Assembly (NCBI RefSeq): GCF_051912485.1
Contig: NZ_CP196822.1
Location: 62,001 to 126,000 of the forward strand
Direction of reading: 5' to 3'
Length of the DNA: 64,000 bases
Source of the DNA: Nitrobacter sp051912485
GTDB taxonomy: Bacteria; Pseudomonadota; Alphaproteobacteria; Rhizobiales; Xanthobacteraceae
Shown: piece after piece, positions 7,555 to 16,856 of the stretch
How positions within the stretch are numbered: position 1 is the stretch's first letter
How the letters are laid out: the number at the start of each line of letters is the position of its first letter
The notes under the pieces: model-generated
Seen by the model: the letters and a program-made list of their open reading frames with translations, nothing else
Told to the model about the DNA's origin: nothing
Database searches by the model: none
Program-made: the position numbers and the translations under genes

Positions 7555-9237
7555 TCACGCCGCCGCTTTCTTCTCATCGCGCAGTTCGCGCCGGAGAATC
7601 TTGCCGACATTGGTTTTCGGCAGGGAGTCGCGGAATTCGATCTGTCGGGGCACCTTGTAGCTGGTTAATTCGGTCCGCGCGAACTTGATGATGTCCTCGG
7701 TCGTGAGGTTCGGATCCTTCCTGACCACGAAAGCCTTCACCGCCTCGCCCGACTTGCTGTCCTTGACGCCGATCACGGCGCATTCCAGCACGCCCGGGTG
7801 GCTCGCGATCACCTCCTCGACCTCATTCGGATAGACATTGAAGCCGGAGACCAGGATCATGTCCTTCTTGCGGTCGACGATTTTTGTGTAGCCGTCCGCC
7901 GTCATCACGCCGATGTCGCCGGTGCGGAAGAAGCCGTCCGCCGTTATCACCTTCGCGGTCTCGTCCGGCCGGTTCCAGTAACCCGCCATCACCTGCGGAC
8001 CTTTGGCGCAGATTTCGCCCGCCTCGCCGAGCGGCATTTCGTTGCCGTTATCGTCGCGGATGGAGATGTTTGTCGACGGCATGGGAAGCCCGATCGTGCC
8101 GGAGAATTTGTCGCTGTCGGCGGGATTGCAGGTCAGCGTCGGAGAGGTTTCAGAAAGGCCATAGCCTTCCAGCAACGGGCATCCCGTCACCCTCAGCCAC
8201 TTCTCCGCGACCGCTTTCTGGACCGCCATGCCACCGCCGATCGAGACCCTGAGTTTCGAGAAGTCGACCTTGTCGAAACCGGGTGTGTTGAGAAGGGCGT
8301 TATAGAGCGTGTTCACTGCCGGGAAGAAGTTGACCTGATACTTCATCAGTTCCTTGACGGAGCCAGGCATGTCGCGCGGGTTAGGGATCAGCAGATTGAC
8401 GCCGCCGACGCGCATCGCCAGCATGAAGCACGCCGTTAGCGCGAAGATGTGATAGAGCGGCAGCGCGCAGACGATGAAGAGCTGATCGACCACCAGCGGC
8501 TTCTCCAGCGCCGGTTGCAGCCAGGCGTCGTTCTGCAGCATGTTGGCGAGAATGTTGCGATGAAGCAGCGTCGCGCCTTTCGAGACGCCCGTGGTGCCGC
8601 CGGTATACTGCAGAAAGGCCACGTCGTCGGGCGCGAGGTCCGGTTTGGCAAGCGTCATGCTGCGCCCGGCTGCGAGGGCGTCGTTGAACCTGACCGCACC
8701 CGGGATCGATGACGCCGGCACCATCTTCTTGACGTGACGAACCACGAAATTGATGATCACGCCCTTGAAGCCGAGCAGGTCGCCCATGCTGCCGATGATG
8801 ACGTGCCTGACGGCGGTTTTTTCGACCACCTGCTGCACCGTCTGTGCGAAGTTCTCCAGCACGATGATTGCTTCCGCGCCGCAATCCTTGAGCTGGTGCT
8901 CAAGCTCGTGCGGCGTGTAGAGCGGGTTGACGTTGACCACGGCATAGCCGGCTCGCAGCACGGCCACCGTCGAGATCGGATATTGCAGCACGTTCGGCAT
9001 CATCAGCGCGACGCGCGCGCCCTTTTTCAGCCCCTTGCCTTGCAGCCAGGCGCCGAGCGCGAGCGACATCTCGTCGAGTTGCCGATAGGTGATCGCCTTA
9101 TCCATGCAGATGAAGGCTTTGCGGTCGCGGAATTTGGAAAAGCTTTCTTCAAGCAACCCGACCAGTGAGGCGTACTGCGTGGTGTCGATGTCGGCGGGTA
9201 CGCCGGCGGGATATTGCTTGAGCCAGATGCGCTCCAT
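7555..9237 (-). CDS. fadD: long-chain fatty-acid--CoA ligase
   Basis: A 560-residue AMP-forming ligase that activates fatty acids to acyl-CoA for beta-oxidation or lipid synthesis. The ATP/AMP loop FLQYTGGTTGVSKGA, the motif EGYGLSETSP and the C-terminal hinge/catalytic region DRKKDMILVSGFNVYPNEVE and PKTNVGKILRRELR are all visible. MERIWLKQYPAGVPADID at 9237 is the usual FadD start; the open frame to 9489 adds low-complexity sequence. Chain-length preference cannot be read from the sequence. Confidence 0.92.
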   Translation of the reverse strand: MERIWLKQYPAGVPADIDTTQYASLVGLLEESFSKFRDRKAFICMDKAITYRQLDEMSLALGAWLQGKGLKKGARVALMMPNVLQYPISTVAVLRAGYAVVNVNPLYTPHELEHQLKDCGAEAIIVLENFAQTVQQVVEKTAVRHVIIGSMGDLLGFKGVIINFVVRHVKKMVPASSIPGAVRFNDALAAGRSMTLAKPDLAPDDVAFLQYTGGTTGVSKGATLLHRNILANMLQNDAWLQPALEKPLVVDQLFIVCALPLYHIFALTACFMLAMRVGGVNLLIPNPRDMPGSVKELMKYQVNFFPAVNTLYNALLNTPGFDKVDFSKLRVSIGGGMAVQKAVAEKWLRVTGCPLLEGYGLSETSPTLTCNPADSDKFSGTIGLPMPSTNISIRDDNGNEMPLGEAGEICAKGPQVMAGYWNRPDETAKVITADGFFRTGDIGVMTADGYTKIVDRKKDMILVSGFNVYPNEVEEVIASHPGVLECAVIGVKDSKSGEAVKAFVVRKDPNLTTEDIIKFARTELTSYKVPRQIEFRDSLPKTNVGKILRRELRDEKKAAA

Positions 9238-9397
9238 AAGACGTCCCCGTCGTCCCGCTGTTGAAGGGCGGGGTTTATTCAGAGAAGTATTGAGCAAGGC
9301 AGCCGTCCAAGGCAAGCGGCTGTGCGATAACGACGCATTAACGCTATTTCTGGACTTGAGCCCGAATGAGTGACCTCCGGTCGCCGGTACCGGCGTC

Positions 9398-10849
9398 CTA
9401 CGGCTTGGCTTCGCTCTTGGCGCTTCCCGCCTGCTTCGGCTTGGCGGCTGGACCCGCGGCAGCTTGCTTGGCGTGAGCGCCCTTGGCATCCGCGCCTTTG
9501 GTGCCGGTGCTTTTTGCGGCGGACGGCTTCGCGGTTGTGCCGGGTTTGATCGTCACCGAGGCCGGGTGCTTGGATTTCCGATCGGCGGCGGCCTCAGGCT
9601 TGGCTTCGGCTTTTGGGGCGGACGAAGTGTCGCGCTTGCTGTGGGCGATATTGCTGCGCTTCTTGGCTTTTGGCGGAGCGTCGCGCGCGGCATCGGCTTC
9701 TGCGGCGACAGCGATGGCAGCGCCGGTCCGCGTCGGGCCAGTGTAGACAACAACTGGATCGGAGAGCGCCGGCGCTGCCGCGATCATATCCACCGGCCGC
9801 AATGTCGGCGGTTGCACGCCTGTCGAGAGAAACGACATCACGGCGGCGCCGGTTGCGGTCGTGTTGGCGGCAATATCGTCGTCCTCGTCGCTGGCAGGAT
9901 GCTTGCGTTTGGGGCCGCACATTTCATCGCGTAAATTGGGAGGCGCGGCCGCGATCGGCGCCAGATTGTCAACGGTGCCGAGCGCCGGACGCAGCCACGA
10001 CAGCGTGTTGTTGGCGAAGCCGCGCTCCAGCATCTGCGCGACGCGCACCGCGCGCATCGTGCCGGACGACGCGCCGAGCACCACCGCGATTAGGCGTTTG
10101 CCGTTCTGCGTGGCCGAGCCGACGAGGTTGTAGCCGGACGCGCAGATAAAACCGGTCTTGAAGCCGTCGGCACCAGGAAAGCGTCCGATCAGCTTGTTGA
10201 AGTTGTGCGTCACCCTGCGGCCGTAGCGGATCGAGGGGATGTGCATGAAATATTCGTATTCAGGCAAATCGTGAATGATCGCGCGTGCGAGAATGGCGAG
10301 ATCGCGCGCCGAGGTGATCTGGCCGTCGGCCGGCAGCCCGTTCGGGTTGACATAGCTCGTCTGCGTCATGCCGAGCCGCTGCGCGGCCGCATTCATTTCG
10401 GCGGAGAAGCCGTCGATCGAACCGCCGACGCCTTCGGCCAGCACCACGGCCATGTCGTTCGCCGATTTCACCAGCATCATCTTCAGTGCGTTGTCGACGG
10501 TCACCTGCGTGCCGGGCCGGAAGCCCATCTTCGACGGCGACTGCGCCGCCGCAGTCGGCGACACCGCGAACAGCGTGTCGAGCGTTATGCGCCCCTGCTT
10601 GACCGCCGTCAGCGTAACGTAAGCCGTCATCATCTTGGTGAGCGAGGCGGGGTACCATGGATAGGTGGCGTTTTCGGCCTCAAGCACTTTCCCGGAATCG
10701 GCCTCGATCAGAAGATGCGCTTCGGTGGCGTGAGCCGCGCGCAGCGGCGCGACCGCGACCATCAATCCGGCCGCGAGGACCATCCAGACCGGCAACGATC
10801 TGCGAAAACGGGCGATAAGTTTGGGAAGCGGGACGATGAAAGAATGCAC
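9398..10849 (-). CDS. D-alanyl-D-alanine carboxypeptidase (penicillin-binding protein 5/6 family)
   Basis: A 483-residue periplasmic enzyme that trims D-Ala from peptidoglycan stem peptides. An N-terminal signal or anchor spans about residues 20-40. The active-site motifs are S69-LTK, S129-AN and K231-TG. The usual PBP5-type C-terminal beta domain is not evident; instead there is a tail of about 170 residues rich in Ala, Lys and Pro, which may bind wall or membrane surfaces. The catalytic domain is convincing; the role of the tail is unknown. Confidence 0.9.
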   Translation of the reverse strand: MHSFIVPLPKLIARFRRSLPVWMVLAAGLMVAVAPLRAAHATEAHLLIEADSGKVLEAENATYPWYPASLTKMMTAYVTLTAVKQGRITLDTLFAVSPTAAAQSPSKMGFRPGTQVTVDNALKMMLVKSANDMAVVLAEGVGGSIDGFSAEMNAAAQRLGMTQTSYVNPNGLPADGQITSARDLAILARAIIHDLPEYEYFMHIPSIRYGRRVTHNFNKLIGRFPGADGFKTGFICASGYNLVGSATQNGKRLIAVVLGASSGTMRAVRVAQMLERGFANNTLSWLRPALGTVDNLAPIAAAPPNLRDEMCGPKRKHPASDEDDDIAANTTATGAAVMSFLSTGVQPPTLRPVDMIAAAPALSDPVVVYTGPTRTGAAIAVAAEADAARDAPPKAKKRSNIAHSKRDTSSAPKAEAKPEAAADRKSKHPASVTIKPGTTAKPSAAKSTGTKGADAKGAHAKQAAAGPAAKPKQAGSAKSEAKP

Positions 10850-11024
10850 AGTCGTTCCGGTCCTTTGAGACCCGCCTTTCGGAAGGAGGCCTGCTTTTCG
10901 GGTTTCAAGCGTGTCCGGCGCGGTTGGTCGCGGCGGTTCCAGCCTATACTGCCTTGGTAGGCCGGAACAGTGGTCCGCTGCTTAATTCCCCGACGAAAGG
11001 GGCCGAATTTCGACGGTCGTCAGA

Positions 11025-12809
11025 TTACCATGACGGCTGGTCGGCGCGGGAACCGTCCTGCGTCATGAATTGCGCTTTCGCAAGCTGGGCGAAATGGCCG
11101 CCGCTCGCCAGCAGTTCGTCAAAGGTTCCGTTTTCGATCACGCGCCCGTTCTCAAATACCAGAATGCGTGTGGCGTTGCGGATGGTGGACAGCCGGTGCG
11201 CGATGACGAATGTCGTGCGGCCTTTCATTACCTCGTCGAGCGCGGCATTAACCTTGGCCTCGGTCACGGCGTCGAGTGCGGAGGTCGCCTCGTCGAGGAT
11301 CAGGATCGGCGGATCCTTTAGCAGCGCGCGCGCGATCGACAGCCGTTGCCGCTCGCCACCGGACAGCATGCGTCCGCGCTCGCCCGCATGGGTGTTGAAT
11401 TTCTTCTCGCCGCGTTCGATGAAGTCCAGCGCCTGGGCGCGTCCGGCCGCGAGCCGCATCTCCTCCTCGGATGCATCGGGCTTGCCGACGCGCAGGTTGT
11501 CCGCGATCGAGCGATCGAACAGCAGCGGCTCCTGAAACACCACGCCGATGTTTCGCCGCAACGAAGCCAGCGTCAGGCCGCGGATGTCCATGCCGTCGAT
11601 CCTGATGCCGCCGGATTGCGGATCGAACGCCCGGTGCAACAGAGCAGCGGCGGTGGACTTGCCAGCGCCGGTCGGCCCGACCAGTGCAATGGTCTGGCCG
11701 GGCAACGCGACGAACGATAGATCCTCGACCGCGGGCCGCTTGCCGTCATAGGAAAACGACACGTCGTTGAATTCGACGAGACCCTGCAATCGCCCCGCGT
11801 CGACGGCGTCGGGACGGTCGCGCACCGCCGGAACGGCGTCGAGCACGTTGAAGAATTCCTTCAGCCGCGGCGCTTCCATGAACACGCTGTTGATGAAGGA
11901 GACGACCTGCTCGAGCCTCTGGATCAGCATGGTGGCGAAGCTTACGAACATCACGATCTCGCCGACCGATGTCATTCCCCGCTGGTTCAGCACGATGCCG
12001 ACGGCGAAGATCGCCAGAATGGTGATGGTGGTCGAGGCGCGCGTCATCACGGTGACGACGGCCCACCACGACAGCACCGGCATCTGTGCCGCCAGCAGCT
12101 TGTCGACGACAAACCGCAGGCCCTGAACCTCGGCATCGACGCGCACGAAACTCTGCACCAGCGCGACGTTGCCGAGCGCGTCGGAAGCGCGCGCGGAGAG
12201 ATCGCTGAAATGCGCCTCCACTTCGTTCTGCATGTCGAAGGTCCGACGAACCACCAGCGTCGTCAGCATCGTGAACACGATGCAGAGCGCGAACAACAGG
12301 ATCGCCAGCCGCCAGTTGATATAGAGCGACAGCGGCAGCAGCACCACGAGCGACATGATCGCCGCGAAATGCTCGCGGAAGAATCCGAGCCATAACCGCC
12401 ACAACGCGTCGGTGCCCTGCAGCATCACCTTCATCAGCCGGCCCGAATGGGTGCCGGCATGGTAGGTCAGCGGCAACTGCATGATATGCTCGAAATAGCC
12501 CGTCAACACCGCCTGGCGCTGGCGATGTGAAAGACGGTCGGCCTGCAAGGCGACGACCACGCCGCACAGAATGGTGAACAGGCCGAAGGCCACCCAAATG
12601 GCCAGCAGCGGCCACGGCGAGGTCGACGTCGTTCCGAAAGGACCAGCGGCGGGATTGCCGGAGAGGACGTCGACGATGCGGCCGAACAGCACCGGTTCAG
12701 CGAACTGCGCTGCCGCCAGCAGCAGATTGGCCGCGGCAAGAATCCAGCCGAGCCGCGCTTCGTTGCCGAGCAACTCAAGAACGCGCTTATAAAGGCGGAC
12801 CATCGACAT
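11025..12809 (-). CDS. ndvA: NdvA/ChvA-like ABC exporter (fused permease and ATPase)
   Basis: A 594-residue half-transporter with an N-terminal six-helix membrane domain (about residues 20-320) and a C-terminal ATPase. Walker A is GPTGAGKST, the signature LSGGERQRLSIARALL and Walker B ILILDEATSALD. N-terminal MVRLYKRVLELLG and AEPVLFGRIVDVLS resemble the glucan exporters NdvA/ChvA. No C39 peptidase domain precedes the membrane part. The ATG at 12809 is the first in frame; no clear ribosome site is seen, and an ATG two codons on is possible. The transported glucan is inferred only from resemblance. Confidence 0.75.
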   Translation of the reverse strand: MSMVRLYKRVLELLGNEARLGWILAAANLLLAAAQFAEPVLFGRIVDVLSGNPAAGPFGTTSTSPWPLLAIWVAFGLFTILCGVVVALQADRLSHRQRQAVLTGYFEHIMQLPLTYHAGTHSGRLMKVMLQGTDALWRLWLGFFREHFAAIMSLVVLLPLSLYINWRLAILLFALCIVFTMLTTLVVRRTFDMQNEVEAHFSDLSARASDALGNVALVQSFVRVDAEVQGLRFVVDKLLAAQMPVLSWWAVVTVMTRASTTITILAIFAVGIVLNQRGMTSVGEIVMFVSFATMLIQRLEQVVSFINSVFMEAPRLKEFFNVLDAVPAVRDRPDAVDAGRLQGLVEFNDVSFSYDGKRPAVEDLSFVALPGQTIALVGPTGAGKSTAAALLHRAFDPQSGGIRIDGMDIRGLTLASLRRNIGVVFQEPLLFDRSIADNLRVGKPDASEEEMRLAAGRAQALDFIERGEKKFNTHAGERGRMLSGGERQRLSIARALLKDPPILILDEATSALDAVTEAKVNAALDEVMKGRTTFVIAHRLSTIRNATRILVFENGRVIENGTFDELLASGGHFAQLAKAQFMTQDGSRADQPSW

Positions 12810-12931
12810 CGAAAAACGCTTTTGCAGATCGCGGCAGCATTCCGGCAACGTGAAAGAGGGATGCGCCGGAGGAGAGCGGTGAGGGAACTCTAATCAGGGA
12901 TCGGTTGTGGGATACAGCGGTTTCTGCCGTT

Positions 12932-13993
12932 TCATTCGGCTTGCGTAATCTTGCGGTCGCCGGCCGGCGGTAGAAAGCTGTCGTCGAAAATATCCGCGGC
13001 CGTCGGACGCTTGCGGAATTTGAAACCTTCGGCGATCTGGTCGAGCGACGTCTCGAACCGGACCGGGTCGATACCTCCGATGCCACTCTGCTTGACCTCG
13101 CTAGTCAGAATGTTGTCGCTAAGCACCGCTTGCAGGCGCTCCAGCTCGACGGCGCGGGATCCGTTATCCATCTGAGCCAGCACATCGTCGACAGCCTGCG
13201 CGGGCGCCTTGATGGTGAGCCGCAGACCGGCAATCACCGCGCGCACAAACGCCTTGACCGCCGCCGGCTTGTCGGCGGCGAATTCCGGATTAACGATCAG
13301 GACTTTGCCGTAGGCGGCGCAGCCGTAGTCGGCAAATCGCAGCACGGTGATATCGCCCGCCGGGATACCGCGGTCGCGCAGGTCGATCGCCGACAGGTAC
13401 GACAGGCCGGATATGGCATCGAGCTGGCCCGCCGACAGCATCGGTTCGCGAACGGCGGGGCCGATCTGCTGCAGCTTCACGGTCTTGAGCTGCAATTTGT
13501 TTCGTCGGGCAAGAGCGGGCCACAGCTTGATGGACAGGTCGCCGTCGGTGACGCCGATCGTCTTGCCCTCGATGTCGGCAAGTGCGTTGATGCCCCGGCT
13601 TTTACGCGCAATGAAGGCGTAGGCCGCCTTGTCGAACAAAACGAACACCGCCTTGATCGGCGGCGCGCCCGGCTGGTCGCGAAAGCGGATCAGGGCGTTG
13701 ATATCGACCAGCGCGAGTTGAGTTGTGCCGACAGCGACGCGGGCAAGGGCGTCTGTCGTGTCGGTGGCGACCGTCGTCGTGACATTCAGGCCTTCAGCGC
13801 GGAACAGGCCCCTGGTCGATGCCAGCACCACTGGGGCCGCGGCGGCATCGATCGGGCGATCAAGCGAAAACTCGACCTGGGTCAGCGCACCAGCGTCGGC
13901 CCGGGTGCCCGCGATGCCGAAACGTGCAACACCGACCGTGCCCAGAAATACGAGCAGAACAAACCAGAGAGAACGAATCGAACGTGCTTGCAT
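12932..13993 (-). CDS. NMT1/SsuA-type ABC substrate-binding protein
   Basis: A 353-residue periplasmic binding protein with an N-terminal hydrophobic segment (about residues 7-28). The NMT1 fold is visible in PVVLASTRGLFRAEGLNV, TTQLALVDINALIRF and IEGKTIGVTDGDLSIKLW. Relatives bind pyrimidine precursors, sulfonates or nitrate and work with a membrane permease and an ATPase. No such partners adjoin it; its neighbour on the same strand is the NdvA-like exporter, so it may be an orphan or serve a distant transporter. The ligand cannot be predicted. Confidence 0.8.
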   Translation of the reverse strand: MQARSIRSLWFVLLVFLGTVGVARFGIAGTRADAGALTQVEFSLDRPIDAAAAPVVLASTRGLFRAEGLNVTTTVATDTTDALARVAVGTTQLALVDINALIRFRDQPGAPPIKAVFVLFDKAAYAFIARKSRGINALADIEGKTIGVTDGDLSIKLWPALARRNKLQLKTVKLQQIGPAVREPMLSAGQLDAISGLSYLSAIDLRDRGIPAGDITVLRFADYGCAAYGKVLIVNPEFAADKPAAVKAFVRAVIAGLRLTIKAPAQAVDDVLAQMDNGSRAVELERLQAVLSDNILTSEVKQSGIGGIDPVRFETSLDQIAEGFKFRKRPTAADIFDDSFLPPAGDRKITQAE

Positions 13994-14208
13994 GGGACAA
14001 TTGCAGCAAGTGACTAGGTTGCGGAGGTTAGCGTCAGCGCACTCAGGCTTTAGAACGGTTGCAGTCTAACAGAGATAATCTGAACGCGCGATGACCGCTA
14101 CGATTTGGCGCGGGTCGTTCGATCAAGATCGGGAACTCGATATGAAGCCAGTGGTTATCTTCAGGATGGCCTGAAACGGCCCGCAGACCAATATCTGAGG
14201 ATATTTTC

Positions 14209-14592
14209 ATGACGCGCAGGAACTTTAAATCTTCGACCGCCCGGACCGTCGTTTTGGTGGTAGTTGCGGCTATGGCTGTGACAGCCGCTGGCCCATCTTT
14301 CGCCGGATCATCCGCGCCTGCTTCCAAGGGAAGCTCGGCGACGGGATTATCCAGTGTGACGGATATCAGCGCAGCGCGCCGGCACTATCATCATCGCCGT
14401 TATCATGGCGGTGGCGGCAATGCTGCGGCGGCCGCAGCGTTCGCCGGGATCATGGGCACTGTTGGCGCGATCGCTGCTAACCAGGCGCGCCGTGACGCCT
14501 ATTATGATTATGGTCCGGGATATTATGGTCCTCCGCGTGGCTATTACTACGGCGGACCCGGCCCGTATGGCGGCGGTTATTACCCTTACTAG
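14209..14592 (+). CDS. small secreted Gly/Tyr-rich protein, unknown
   Basis: A 127-residue protein with an N-terminal signal peptide (hydrophobic about residues 13-32, ending PSFAG). It has a histidine-rich patch (RRHYHHRRYHGGGG), a hydrophobic Ala/Gly segment (about 75-92) of glycine-zipper character, and a C-terminus of repeated Gly-Tyr-Pro. Such proteins are common in Bradyrhizobium relatives and lack a defined role; surface or outer-membrane association is an inference. A hairpin with a short T-run follows the stop. Confidence 0.7.
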   Translation: MTRRNFKSSTARTVVLVVVAAMAVTAAGPSFAGSSAPASKGSSATGLSSVTDISAARRHYHHRRYHGGGGNAAAAAAFAGIMGTVGAIAANQARRDAYYDYGPGYYGPPRGYYYGGPGPYGGGYYPY

Positions 14593-14623
14593 GGATACAT
14601 GCTCCAACCATAGAGCAGATGAC

Positions 14624-14657
14624 GGACGCCGGCTGCGATTGCGGCCGGCGTTCCTGT
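14624..14657 (+). terminator. stem-loop terminator
   Basis: Stem ACGCCGGC / GCCGGCGT with a 10-base loop, followed by TCCTGTTTG. It lies 32 bases after the preceding stop codon. The T-run is imperfect. Confidence 0.65.
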
Positions 14658-14709
14658 TTGGACGCAGACGTTAACATGCCGGTCGTGAGTTTCCATTAGC
14701 CTGACTGGC

Positions 14710-15108
14710 ATGAGTGATTCGCTAGAACGGCTTTATCAGGCGGTGATCGCGGCGCGCGATCTCGATCCCGCCACCTCGCGAACCGCACGGCTGTTTCAGC
14801 GCGGTCCCTCGAAGATGGCCAAGAAGGTCGCCGAGGAGGCCATCGAAGTCGCGATTGACGCCGTGAGCGGCAAGACCGATGCGGTCGTCCGCGAAAGCGC
14901 CGATCTGTTCTATAACCTCGCCGTGCTGTGGGCCGCCGCCGGGGTCCGTCCGGAAGATGTCTGGGCCGAGATGGACCGCCGCGAGCGGATGCTCGGGATC
15001 GCCGAGAAGTTGCCGAAAACCGCGGCCAAGCCGGTCAAGCCCTCCGCAAGGTCGGTCCGTGGGCCGATCGTCGCGCTCGACGCCCATCGGCTGCGCAAGC
15101 GCCGCTGA
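14710..15108 (+). CDS. hisE: phosphoribosyl-ATP diphosphatase (HisE-like)
   Basis: A 132-residue all-alpha NTP pyrophosphatase of the HisE type, which in histidine synthesis converts phosphoribosyl-ATP to phosphoribosyl-AMP. The conserved helices are SKMAKKVAEEAIEVAIDA (with the metal-binding EE..E) and VVRESADLFYNLAVLWAAAG. A basic C-terminal extension of about 30 residues goes beyond the usual 100-110. No other his genes are nearby, so this may be a second HisE-like copy with another nucleotide substrate. Confidence 0.78.
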   Translation: MSDSLERLYQAVIAARDLDPATSRTARLFQRGPSKMAKKVAEEAIEVAIDAVSGKTDAVVRESADLFYNLAVLWAAAGVRPEDVWAEMDRRERMLGIAEKLPKTAAKPVKPSARSVRGPIVALDAHRLRKRR

Positions 15109-15159
15109 AATCCAGCCCGCGGGCATGGACAAATCCGCCGCGCAATGGTTCATCGCGCC

Positions 15160-15741
15160 ATGCTAAGACGGACCTACGACTGGTGCATCGCCGCCGCAGA
15201 TAAGCCCTACGCGCTATGGATTCTGGCAGCCGTGGCTTTCGCGGAAAGCTCGTTCTTTCCGGTGCCGCCCGACATCATGCTGTTGCCGATGGCGCTGGCG
15301 CGGCCGCAACGCGCCTGGCTGTTCGCGACGCTCTGTACGATCGCTTCGGTCGCCGGCGGCGTGCTCGGCTATGCGATCGGGGCGCTGCTCTATGACTCGC
15401 TGGGCCAGTGGCTCATTCATCTCTACGGACTCGGCGGCAAGGTCGAGGCGTTTCGCGAGTCGTATGCGCAATGGGGTGCCTGGATCATCATCGGCAAGGG
15501 TCTGACGCCGATCCCCTACAAGCTCGTCACCATCACTTCCGGCTTTGCCGGATATGATATCTGGCTGTTTATCCTGTGCTCGATCATCGCCCGTGGCAGC
15601 CGCTTCTTTATCGTTGCGATTTTGCTCAATCGCTACGGTGACGTCATTCGGCGCGAGATCGAGAAACGGCTCGGCCTATGGGTTGCGATCGGAGCCGCGG
15701 TTATCGTCCTCGGATTTGTGATCGCGTTCCGCCTTGTCTAA
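15160..15741 (+). CDS. DedA/YqaA-family inner membrane protein
   Basis: A 193-residue membrane protein with about four or five hydrophobic segments. The DedA/SNARE-associated signature is visible as ESSFFPVPPDIMLLPMAL and GLTPIPYKLVTITSGFAGYD. Family members act in membrane lipid homeostasis, some as polyprenyl-phosphate or lipid flippases. The start MLRRTYDWCIAAADKPYALW at 15160 fits relatives; an ATG-less extension (GTG-like frame from 15145) is less likely. It may be cotranscribed with hisE, 51 bases upstream. Confidence 0.85.
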   Translation: MLRRTYDWCIAAADKPYALWILAAVAFAESSFFPVPPDIMLLPMALARPQRAWLFATLCTIASVAGGVLGYAIGALLYDSLGQWLIHLYGLGGKVEAFRESYAQWGAWIIIGKGLTPIPYKLVTITSGFAGYDIWLFILCSIIARGSRFFIVAILLNRYGDVIRREIEKRLGLWVAIGAAVIVLGFVIAFRLV

Positions 15742-15742
15742 T

Positions 15743-15783
15743 GGTCCAATTCTAACATTTGCACTCGTTGCAAAAGTTCTCGG
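15743..15783. repeat. half copy of the family E repeat
   Basis: GGTCCAATTCTAACATTTGC followed by ACTCGTTGCA closely matches the left arm of the palindrome at 43136-43201 (GGTCCGGTTCTAACATTTGC). Only the left arm is present here, directly after the DedA stop codon. Confidence 0.65.
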
Positions 15784-15940
15784 CAGGGCGCGATCCGGCT
15801 CGTCCCTTCATTTGAGGCGGTCCGTGCATCGCGCGGAAACCATTGCATTGATGAATGAGCCGGAGTTGGAATAGATGGATGAGAGGCCGCAATTCCAATG
15901 AAGGCGGGACTATGCTTTTAGCTTCGGCGGAGCGGAGAGG

Positions 15941-16135
15941 ATGATAATGATGACGATCAATGATGACATGGAAAAATTCAAACAGGCGAGGGTGCTGGCG
16001 TTCAAACGTGGCTTTGTCGTTCGCAGGGCCGACGATCCGGACGACCCCAAACCCTACACGCTGGTTCGTCTGGCCGTGGAAACGCATCTTGCGACCATCG
16101 ACGAGGTGCTGGCAGAGCTCAAACGGACCAAGTAA
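15941..16135 (+). CDS. conserved small protein, unknown
   Basis: A 64-residue polar protein (core MEKFKQARVLAFKRGFVV, then DPDDPKPYTLVRLAVETHLA and a helical end ELKRTK). Several closely spaced ATG codons (15941, 15947, 15950) follow GGAGAGG, so the exact start is uncertain. No signal or membrane segment. The codon pattern looks genuine but I do not recognise a family. Confidence 0.6.
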   Translation: MIMMTINDDMEKFKQARVLAFKRGFVVRRADDPDDPKPYTLVRLAVETHLATIDEVLAELKRTK

Positions 16136-16411
16136 TTGTTTTGGATGGGGTCACCACTGCGTGGGGCAGGCGGTCCCACGGTAGGACGTATGGCAACGCC
16201 GCGTTCCGCGACCGACCGGATCGGTAATCGCCACGGCAGCTCGTGATCGAGAAGCGCTTGCGGCATGTCGGCGCCGCTCCGCTCGTGCGGGCTCCGGCAA
16301 GACGGTTCCGGAATTAACGACCCGTTAACCACAGCTGAGGCACCTTTGTCCTCAGGCCGGTATATATCTGCCGCGAGAGTCGCCAGATTCCGGCCGGGAC
16401 GGGCATAAGCG

Positions 16412-16654
16412 ATGGATCGGGACATCGCGTCGGAAAAGACACCGGCGACCATCAAGGAACTGCAGGCTCGCGTGGCCGCTGCGTTCGGCAGGCATCCGCT
16501 GTGCCGCGACGTGCGATTCGACATCGTCAGCACGCCCAAGACCCGTAGCGGTGCCAACTGGACCGTCAGCATGAGCGCTATCCCGCCAAACGCGGTCTGG
16601 GAGGCGTCCGAACTCGTCGCCGACATCCAGAACGCCTATATTCTGGCGGCCTAG
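16412..16654 (+). CDS. conserved small protein, unknown
   Basis: An 80-residue soluble protein with an amphipathic first helix (TIKELQARVAAAFGRH), a conserved-looking middle (LCRDVRFDIV...GANWTVSMSAIPP) and a closing helix (SELVADIQNAYILAA). It has no membrane segment and no recognised motif. It is a single gene bounded by a repeat on the right. Confidence 0.6.
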   Translation: MDRDIASEKTPATIKELQARVAAAFGRHPLCRDVRFDIVSTPKTRSGANWTVSMSAIPPNAVWEASELVADIQNAYILAA

Positions 16655-16760
16655 AAAAGATCATGCGCATTCTCAATATTTAGATTGTGATCGGGACGCA
16701 AAACCGGAACCCACTTTTGCTGATCGCGCGCTAACAGCGGACGGCGCAGTTCCAGGATTC
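16655..16760. repeat. intergenic repeat, family B copy 1
   Basis: Contains GATCATGCGC, then CGCAAAACCGGAACCCACTT and TTGCTGATCGCGCGCT. A related stretch occurs at about 27385-27490. It follows the 16412 gene directly and has no open frame of note. Confidence 0.6.
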
Positions 16761-16856
16761 CCGTGAAAAAAGCCCGTCTTGCGTGGGCAAGCCTTAATTC
16801 GTATCGATTTGTGAGGACAATCGGCTGCCGTTCGTGGGCTGAACCGGAGATCTTTT

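Noticed and set aside
11025..12809. exporter for the double-glycine peptides
   Set aside because: The NdvA-like transporter has no N-terminal C39 peptidase domain and is 17 kb away; its motifs fit glucan exporters.
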